Source: Streptomyces sp. GESEQ-4
GTDB taxonomy: Bacteria > Actinomycetota > Actinomycetes > Streptomycetales > Streptomycetaceae
Assembly: GCF_017948455.1 (NCBI RefSeq)
Contig: NZ_JAFFSU010000013.1
Location: forward strand, 186,001-250,000
Length of the DNA: 64,000 bases
Direction: 5' to 3'
Position 1 is the stretch's first letter, and each line of letters begins with the position of its first letter. Below are positions 58,721-64,000 of this stretch, piece by piece. The position numbers were made by a program, and so were the translations under genes. The notes beneath the pieces were generated by a model that saw nothing but the letters and a program-made list of their open reading frames with translations, searched no databases and had not been told where the DNA came from.

Positions 58721-59197
58721 ATGCCCGTACGTCCTGTTCCCGCCGTCCTCGCCTCAGCCGGCGCCGCGCTGCTCCTGCTGGCCGCCGCTCCGTCCGCCGA
58801 CGCCGCCCCGCCCGCTCCCGCCGACACCAAGGAAATGGTGACGGTCGACAAGACCGCGCGGATCGCCGCCGACGGCACCGTCAAGATCTCCGGCACCTAC
58901 CGCTGCCGCAACAACGTCGGCCCGGTCTTCGTCAGCTCCAACGTCGGCCAGGGCGCCAGCTCCTCCGACACCCTCGGTTCCGTGACGGTCCGCTACGCCA
59001 TCGGCGGCACGCACGCCGTGTGCGACGGCGCCAAGCACCGCTGGGAGAACACCGGCAAGCCCGCACCGCGCACGCTCAAGGCCGGCAAGGCCAAGGTCGA
59101 GGTCACGCTGATGGAGCTGCGCCCCTGGGGCGGGCTGCCTCTGATGCCCCACTTCCACGCCCAGTCGCAGCAGGACATCACCCTGGCCAAGGGCTGA
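58721..59197 (+). CDS. secreted DUF6299-like protein
   Basis: 158 residues from ATG after GGGAG. Sec signal (VLASAGAALLLLAAAPSADAA). The mature part is a small beta-domain: VTVDKTARIAADGTVKISGTYRCRNNVGPVFVSS and IGGTHAVCDGAKHRWENTG, with two Cys likely forming a disulfide. The family is confined to actinobacteria; function unknown. Terminates at the hairpin 59222-59251. Confidence 0.8.
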   Translation: MPVRPVPAVLASAGAALLLLAAAPSADAAPPAPADTKEMVTVDKTARIAADGTVKISGTYRCRNNVGPVFVSSNVGQGASSSDTLGSVTVRYAIGGTHAVCDGAKHRWENTGKPAPRTLKAGKAKVEVTLMELRPWGGLPLMPHFHAQSQQDITLAKG

Positions 59198-59221
59198 CGC
59201 CCCGGGTCGACATCACGCCGT

Positions 59222-59251
59222 CGCGCCTCCTCCCGTCCGGGGGGAGGCGCG
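59222..59251 (+). terminator. hairpin terminator after the DUF6299-like gene
   Basis: CGCGCCTCCTCCC (59222-59234) and GGGGGGAGGCGCG (59239-59251) form a 13-bp stem with one T-G pair and a GTCC loop. Confidence 0.8.
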
Positions 59252-59303
59252 GCCGTGTTTCGGAACGATCTCAGTAGTTGAGAATTCATCAACCTGGGTG
59301 AAT

Positions 59304-59322
59304 GTTGGTAAGCCTTGCCTTA
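59304..59322. promoter_or_regulatory. iron-box-like operator (IdeR/DmdR1 type)
   Basis: Read on the minus strand, TAAGGCAAGGCTTACCAAC matches 13 of 19 positions of the actinobacterial iron box TTAGGTTAGGCTAACCTAA. It lies 14 bp before the start of the substrate-binding protein gene, a position where a repressor would block transcription. Confidence 0.5.
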
Positions 59323-59335
59323 TATGGTGCTCTCC

Positions 59336-60856
59336 ATGCGCACCACCGCCTCCCGCGGCCTCATCGCGGCACTCGCTCTCACCCCGTTGCTGACCGGCTG
59401 TTTCGCCGCGAGCGAGGGAGGTTCGGACGCCAAGGGCTCATCGGACGCCCGGCTGCGGGTCGCCCTCGCCGTGCCGCCGGTGCAGGCGCTGTCGCCGTAC
59501 AGCAATGACGCCACCCTGCTGAGCAAGCTCTCCGTGGCCGAAGGCCTCACCGCGCTGGGCAAGGACGGCACCGCCGCGCCCGCGCTCGCCAAGTCCTGGA
59601 AGCAGGTCAACGACACCACCTGGACCTTCGAACTGCGCAAGGCCACCTTCCAGGACGGCACCGACGTCACCGCCGCGTCGGTCGTCAGCGCGCTCGACCA
59701 CGCCGACGCGGCCGAGACCAAGCCCAGGGTCCTCAGCGATGTGACCCTGACCGCGAAGGCCCAGGACGCCGACACGGTCACCCTCACCACCAAGACCGCC
59801 GACCCCGTGCTCCCGCTGCGGCTCGCCAGCCCCGCCCTTGGCATCCTCTCGGCCAAGGCGTACGCGAAGGACGGCACCGCCAGCCCGGTCGGCACCGGAA
59901 CCGGCCCCTTCAAGATCACCAAGCTGACCGGCAAGACCAAGGCCACACTCGACCGCTACGACGGTTACTGGGGCGGCAAGGCCAAGGCGTCCGGCATCGA
60001 CGTGAGCTGGATCGCCGACGGCACCGCCCGCGCCAACGCCCTGCGCGGCGGCGACGTCGACATCGCCGAGTGGATTCCCACCTCACAGGCGAAACTCATC
60101 GACGAGAACACCCGCCACGAAGTGCCCTCCGTACGGACCGACAGCCTGATCCTCAACACCGGCAGCGGCCTGTTCACCGACGCGACGCTGCGTGCCGCCG
60201 CCCGCGAGGCCGTGGACGGCGGCGCCCTCGTCGACTCGGTCTTCAGCGGCTACGCCAACCCCGCCGAGGGCCTGTTCGGGCCCGCCGTTTCCTGGGCGGC
60301 CGACGACCGGGTGGCGGTGACCGGCCGCGCCAGGGCCGCGACCATCGCCCAGGTCAAGTCGAAGGCCAAGGGCAAGACCGTGCGCCTGGCCGCCATTACC
60401 AACCGCGCCGAACTGCCCGAGGCCGCGAGCGTCCTCCAGCAGCAGCTGGAGAAGGCCGGGTTCACGGTCAAGCAGGACGTACGCGAGTACACGCAGATGG
60501 AGGCCGACCTCCTCGCGGGCAAGTACGACGCGCTCGTCTTCTCCCGGGTGACGCTGCTCGACACCGGCGACGCGGTCGCCTACCTCGCGAGCGACTATAT
60601 GAGTGACGGTGTCTACAACATCGCCCGGCTGAAGGACTCCAAGGTCGACCAGGCCGTCAAGGCCGCGGCCGAGGAAGCCGACACGGACCGGCGGCGGGAG
60701 AAGATCATGCGGGCCGAGGCGGAGATCCTGCGCACCGACGCCGTCGTGCCGCTCGTCCACGAGAAGGTCGTCCAGGGCATCGCCGCCGATGTCGACGGCG
60801 TGCTGCTCGACCCCTACGAGCGCTCGCTGATCGACATCGACACGCGACTGAAGTAG
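59336..60856 (+). CDS. SBP_bac_5 (peptide/nickel type) substrate-binding lipoprotein
   Basis: 506 residues from ATG (MRTTASRGLIAALALTPLLTGC); lipobox LLTGC with Cys22. The family core is visible: LLSKLSVAEGLTALGKDGTAAPALAKSWKQVNDTTWTFELRKATFQDGTDVTAASV and TGTGPFKIT. Such proteins bind peptides, nickel or opine-type metallophores. The iron-box-like site suggests an iron- or metal-chelate ligand. Followed by a fused permease. Confidence 0.9.
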   Translation: MRTTASRGLIAALALTPLLTGCFAASEGGSDAKGSSDARLRVALAVPPVQALSPYSNDATLLSKLSVAEGLTALGKDGTAAPALAKSWKQVNDTTWTFELRKATFQDGTDVTAASVVSALDHADAAETKPRVLSDVTLTAKAQDADTVTLTTKTADPVLPLRLASPALGILSAKAYAKDGTASPVGTGTGPFKITKLTGKTKATLDRYDGYWGGKAKASGIDVSWIADGTARANALRGGDVDIAEWIPTSQAKLIDENTRHEVPSVRTDSLILNTGSGLFTDATLRAAAREAVDGGALVDSVFSGYANPAEGLFGPAVSWAADDRVAVTGRARAATIAQVKSKAKGKTVRLAAITNRAELPEAASVLQQQLEKAGFTVKQDVREYTQMEADLLAGKYDALVFSRVTLLDTGDAVAYLASDYMSDGVYNIARLKDSKVDQAVKAAAEEADTDRRREKIMRAEAEILRTDAVVPLVHEKVVQGIAADVDGVLLDPYERSLIDIDTRLK

Positions 60857-60862
60857 CGGCCG

Positions 60863-62581
60863 ATGAGCGTCACCGCGGTCCGTACCGGGGCCGGCCGGGC
60901 CGTCGCCGGGACGGCGCTGCTGGCGGCGGTCTCGCTGCTGCCCTGGCTGTCCGGGACCGACCCCGCGCTGACCGTCCTGCGGGCCCGCTCCGCCGACCAG
61001 GATCCGACCCCGGCGCAGCTGACCGCCGTACGCGAGCAACTCGGCCTGGACGAGGGGCCGCTCGCGCATCTCCTGCACTGGGTGGGCGGTCTGCCGCGCG
61101 GAGACGCCGGTGTCTCCTGGGTGTCGGGGGAGCCGGTGCTGCCCGAGGTGTCGGCCGCGTTCGGGGTGTCCGTCACGCTGATGCTGGGCGCATTCGTGGT
61201 CACCGTCGCGGTCGCCGGGCTGGTGTGCGCCCGCACCCTTTATCTCGGGTCGCGGCGACGGCTGCGGCAGGGGCGGGCGGGCACCGGGGCCGCCGTTCTC
61301 GCCGCGCTGCCCAAGTTCCTGTTGGCCTCGCTGCTCGCCACGGTCTGCGGGGTGTGGCTGGGCTGGTTCCCTTCCAGCGGCTGGGAGGGGCCGGCGTCGA
61401 TGGTGCTGCCCGCGCTCGCGCTCGGTGTGCCGTCCGGGGCGATGATCGGCGGGATGCTCGCCCCGGCGCTGCCCGCCGCCTTCCACGAGCCCTGGGCGCG
61501 GACCTGGCACGCCTCCGGGTTCCCGCCCGGCCTCATCGCCCGCAACGCGCTGCGCCGCACGCTGTCCGGGGTGCTCCCGCAACTGCTGCCCACGGTCGTC
61601 GCCCTCGTCGGCGGTGCCGTCGCCGTCGAGAAGATCTTCAACATCCCGGGCCTCGGGCGGCTCGCCCTGGACGCCGCCATGGCCCAGGACCTGCCGCCGC
61701 TGCAGACCGCCACGCTGGCCCTCGTCCTGCTCGGCGTCGCCGCCGGCCTGCTCATCCAGGCCCTGCGCCGCGCCCTCCTCGGCCCCGCCCTGCGCGACGG
61801 CGCCCTGCCCGCACTGCACCCGCCCGCCCTCGCGCGCCCACGCTCCCTCCGCCTGCTCACCGGAGTGTGCGCACTCGCCCTGCTCACCCTGGTGGTGGCG
61901 GGCCTGCTGCGTGACCCCCTGCAGGTGGACACCGCGGCCCGGCTGCTGCCGCCCTCGGCCGCGCACCCGCTGGGCACCGACTCCCTCGGCCGCGACCTGC
62001 TGGCCCGGCTGGGCCACGGAGCGCTGCGCACGGCGGGCATCGCGCTCGCGGTCACGGCCGTCAGCATCGTCCTCGGGCTGCTGCTCGGCATGGCGGCAGG
62101 GGCCGGCGCGGGCCTGACCGAAGTGATGTCGACGCTGCCGGCCGTCCTCGCCGGACTGCTGACGACGGCGGTGACCGGACCGTCCGTATGGGGTGCGGCA
62201 CTTGCGGTATGCCTGGTCGGCTGGACGCCGTACGCCGCCCAGACCGCCGCGCTGGCCGAGGAGGAACGCGCGAGCGGCCACTGGCTCGCCTCGGTCTCGC
62301 TCGGCGCCGCCCCCCGGTATCTGCTGCGCCGTCATCTGCTGCCCGCGGTACTGCCCGCCGTCCTGCGCAACGCGCTGCTACGGCTGCCCACCACCGTCCT
62401 CGTCCTGGCCTCCCTCGGCTTCCTCGGCCTGGGCGAACAGCCGCCCACCCCGGAGTGGGGCCGCCTGCTCTCCGAGAACCAGCCCTACGCCGAACTGGCC
62501 CCCTGGACCGTCCTCGCCCCGGCCGGTGCGCTCGTCCTGCTGGCCGTGCTCGCCGTGTCCGCCACGGACGACTCGTCCTGA
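60863..62581 (+). CDS. fused DppB-DppC type ABC permease (two domains in one chain)
   Basis: 572 residues. Domain 1 (about 1-310) has the DppB-type permease loop (EPWARTWHASGFPPGLIARNALR) and GGAVAVEKIFNIPGLGRLALDAAMAQDLP; domain 2 (from about 325) has LGTDSLGRDLLARLGHGALRT and a C-terminal loop EERASGHWLASVSLGAAPRYLLRRHLLP. Normally these are two proteins. No ATP-binding subunit follows; the next gene is a VOC protein. The system would need an ATPase from elsewhere. Confidence 0.85.
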   Translation: MSVTAVRTGAGRAVAGTALLAAVSLLPWLSGTDPALTVLRARSADQDPTPAQLTAVREQLGLDEGPLAHLLHWVGGLPRGDAGVSWVSGEPVLPEVSAAFGVSVTLMLGAFVVTVAVAGLVCARTLYLGSRRRLRQGRAGTGAAVLAALPKFLLASLLATVCGVWLGWFPSSGWEGPASMVLPALALGVPSGAMIGGMLAPALPAAFHEPWARTWHASGFPPGLIARNALRRTLSGVLPQLLPTVVALVGGAVAVEKIFNIPGLGRLALDAAMAQDLPPLQTATLALVLLGVAAGLLIQALRRALLGPALRDGALPALHPPALARPRSLRLLTGVCALALLTLVVAGLLRDPLQVDTAARLLPPSAAHPLGTDSLGRDLLARLGHGALRTAGIALAVTAVSIVLGLLLGMAAGAGAGLTEVMSTLPAVLAGLLTTAVTGPSVWGAALAVCLVGWTPYAAQTAALAEEERASGHWLASVSLGAAPRYLLRRHLLPAVLPAVLRNALLRLPTTVLVLASLGFLGLGEQPPTPEWGRLLSENQPYAELAPWTVLAPAGALVLLAVLAVSATDDSS

Positions 62582-62679
62582 GCCCTTTTGGGCGGACCTT
62601 TGGGTGGACCGGCCGAGGGGCGAGTGTCAGTGGCGGATGTCACGCTGGGGTCACACAGGTTCTGCGAAAGGGAATCACC

Positions 62680-63498
62680 GTGATCACCACAGATTTCGTC
62701 CCCGGCTCGCCCTGTTGGCTCGACCTCGGTGCCCCCGATGTCCCGGCCGCCGCGGCCTTCTACGGCGCCGTGCTCGGCTGGGACTACGAGTCCATGGGGC
62801 AAGGCGAGGACATGGGGGAAGGCGAGAACATGGAAGGCGGGATGTTCCGGAGAGACGGCAAGATCGTCGCCGGACTCGGCAAGCTCACCGAGGAGGGCGC
62901 GCGCTCGGCCTGGATGATCTACTACTGCGTCGCCGACGCGGACGCCACCACCCAGGCCGTGCAGAGCGCGGGCGGCACGGTGCGGGTCGCGCCCATGGAC
63001 CTCGACGAGTGGGGCCGCATGGCGCAGTACAGCGATCCGCTGGGCGGCCAGTTCGCCGTCTGGCAGCCGGGCACGAACAAGGGCGTCGAGCTGGTGGACG
63101 AGCCGGGCTCGCTGTCCTGGACCGAGCTGTACACGAGCGACGCCGGGGCGGCGAAGGAGTTCTACGGCGGTGTCTTCGGCTGGCAGTTCAGTGACATGGA
63201 ACTGCCGGGCGGCGGGGGCACGTACTCCCTCATCACCCCCGCGGGGCAGCCCGAGGAGCGGATGCACGGCGGCCTCATGGAACTCCCCAAGGAGAGCCTC
63301 GCCCTGGCGGACGGACGGCCGTACTGGCACCCGGTGTTCGCCGTCGCCGACTGTGACGCCGCGGTCGCCAAGGTCACCGAGAACGGCGGGAGCGTGCAGA
63401 TGGGGCCGGAGGACGCGGAGGGGGTTGGCCGGATGGCCGTCTGCCTTGACCCGGCGAATGCGGACTTCGTGGTTCTCACGCCGGCCAGCCCTAGTTGA
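62680..63498 (+). CDS. VOC family protein, two glyoxalase-fold modules
   Basis: 272 residues from GTG with AAAGGGA 6 nt upstream. Module 1 starts PCWLDLGAPDVPAAAAFYGAVLGWDYE, module 2 LSWTELYTSDAGAAKEFYGGVFGWQF; each ends in the strand pattern DPLGGQFAVWQ or DPANADFVVLTP. A Gly/Glu/Met insertion (GQGEDMGEGENMEGG) follows the first helix. The family includes hydroxylases and antibiotic-binding proteins in Streptomyces; ligand unknown. Confidence 0.85.
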   Translation: MITTDFVPGSPCWLDLGAPDVPAAAAFYGAVLGWDYESMGQGEDMGEGENMEGGMFRRDGKIVAGLGKLTEEGARSAWMIYYCVADADATTQAVQSAGGTVRVAPMDLDEWGRMAQYSDPLGGQFAVWQPGTNKGVELVDEPGSLSWTELYTSDAGAAKEFYGGVFGWQFSDMELPGGGGTYSLITPAGQPEERMHGGLMELPKESLALADGRPYWHPVFAVADCDAAVAKVTENGGSVQMGPEDAEGVGRMAVCLDPANADFVVLTPASPS

Positions 63499-63549
63499 GC
63501 GCTCGGCTTCAAGTGCCGCGATGTGTCATTTTTCGTCTGCGGCGCCGTC

Positions 63550-63590
63550 GTGGCTGGTCGCGCAGTTCCCCGCGCCCCTATCGGGGCGCT
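63550..63590 (+). repeat. dispersed Streptomyces repeat, copy D, with hairpin
   Basis: GTGGCTGGTCGCGCAGTTCC plus CCGCGCCCCTATCGGGGCGCT. The GCGCCCC/GGGGCGC hairpin is intact. It lies at a convergent junction and its right part supplies the last codons and stop of the MerR gene on the other strand. Confidence 0.85.
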
Positions 63591-64000
63591 TCCATGTACT
63601 GGGCGAGTCGGGACGCCGCGTCCAGCATTGCGAGTCCCCGGGCTGTGAGTCTGTGCCGCCAGTCGTCGAGGGCCGCGGACAGGGCCTGGGTGCCGCCGGC
63701 GGTGCGGATCTGCTGGACCACGGTGGAGATGTGGGCCAGCGGGTAGCCGCCCCGCCGGAGGAGGTGGGCGAGTTCGGCGTCGCGGATGTCGGCGGCGCCG
63801 TAGGTGCGGTGTCCGGTGACCGGCTCGCGCTCGGGGGCGAGGATGCCCGCGACTTCCCAGTTGCGGAGGGTCGCCGCGGTGACGCCCAGGCGGTGCGCCA
63901 GCTCGCCGACGCTGAGGGGCTCGGTGGCTGCGGGGGTGTGCGGCGCGGTGGCCGGGGCGGTGTCCGGGCCCGTGGTCAGGTGCTCCACTGCCCGGGCGAC
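63578..64000 (-). CDS. MerR-type (TioE-like) regulator, C-terminal part, cut by window edge
   Basis: The frame stays open to base 64000, so the start lies outside; about 140 residues are visible. A MerR-type helix-turn-helix is present: LSVGELAHRLGVTAATLRNWEVAGILAPEREPVTGHRTYGAADIRDAELAHLLRRGGYPL. In TioE-type regulators a second such domain precedes this one, which fits the continuing frame. A GTG at 63988 would also allow a short complete version. The stop codon comes from repeat copy D. Confidence 0.75.
   Translation of the reverse strand, partial: VARAVEHLTTGPDTAPATAPHTPAATEPLSVGELAHRLGVTAATLRNWEVAGILAPEREPVTGHRTYGAADIRDAELAHLLRRGGYPLAHISTVVQQIRTAGGTQALSAALDDWRHRLTARGLAMLDAASRLAQYMEAPR

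Noticed and set aside
60083..62335. 750-residue minus-strand frame opposite binding protein and permease
   Set aside because: Composition is Gly/Arg/Gln-rich without domain structure; a GC shadow.
1..64000. tRNA genes, integrase, transposase or prophage
   Set aside because: None seen on either strand; most of the window has uniform Streptomyces-like codon use, and the short lower-GC stretches (for example 37790-37870, 53940-54000) are intergenic.

Overview
The window looks like a chromosomal segment of a Streptomyces (or close relative such as Kitasatospora). The DNA is GC-rich with strong third-position G/C bias and many GTG starts and ATGA/GTGA overlaps. Actinobacterial signature genes include an LmbE-type (mycothiol-like) deacetylase, an LLM/F420-type oxidoreductase, SepF, DUF574-type methyltransferase and VanW genes, and DUF5999/DUF6299/DUF6099-like proteins. 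I found no rRNA, tRNA, phage, IS element or CRISPR array.

Layout. 1-2.3 kb: end of a class III CoA-transferase gene and an acyl-CoA ligase. 2.5-7.3 kb: a small secreted His/Asp-rich peptide, then a minus-strand run of a P-loop protein, an ABC exporter with degenerate ATPase motifs, an isochorismatase-fold hydrolase and an LmbE deacetylase. 7.5-17.9 kb: Ser/Thr kinase, VanW protein, a GH78 alpha-L-rhamnosidase behind a LacI-type palindrome, LysR and DJ-1/PfpI genes. 17.9-21.9 kb: copper genes (small anchored protein, CopA, PCuAC protein, Met/His-rich membrane protein). 22.1-25.8 kb: orphan ECF sigma factor and a FecBCD-type metallophore importer.

25.9-31.3 kb is the highlight: one plus-strand operon of MFS exporter, glutamine-dependent amidotransferase (AsnB type), cytochrome P450 and isocyanide synthase (PvcA/DIT1 family). 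This gene set fits a tyrosine-derived isonitrile that keeps its carboxyl group, is converted to the carboxamide and is oxidatively coupled, which is hazimycin-type chemistry. Isonitriles bind copper, and copper genes plus a metallophore importer lie immediately upstream, so a chalkophore or copper-linked role for the whole 18-31 kb block is the main hypothesis.

31.4-49.5 kb is mostly housekeeping or conserved: FAD/Fe-S dehydrogenase, MarR/YceI pair, SepF paralogue, P-loop ATPase with MazG, the bacterial RNA-repair pair Hen1-Pnkp, an SPFH plus NAD-kinase-like pair, arginine deiminase pathway arcA-arcB, and an RsbW-like ATPase. 49.8-58.3 kb is a second coherent system: enoyl-CoA hydratase, fused FAD monooxygenase/OYE reductase, aryl-CoA ligase, PaaX regulator, acyl-CoA dehydrogenase and RidA. 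It fits aerobic CoA-dependent 2-aminobenzoate (anthranilate) degradation, with an unusual lone cysD in the middle. 58.3-64 kb: small Streptomyces proteins, a peptide/nickel-type binding protein behind an iron-box-like site with a fused double permease but no ATPase, a VOC protein and the C-terminal part of a MerR regulator. Four copies of a dispersed Streptomyces repeat (about 30-45 bp) occur, one of them translated as part of a protein N-terminus.
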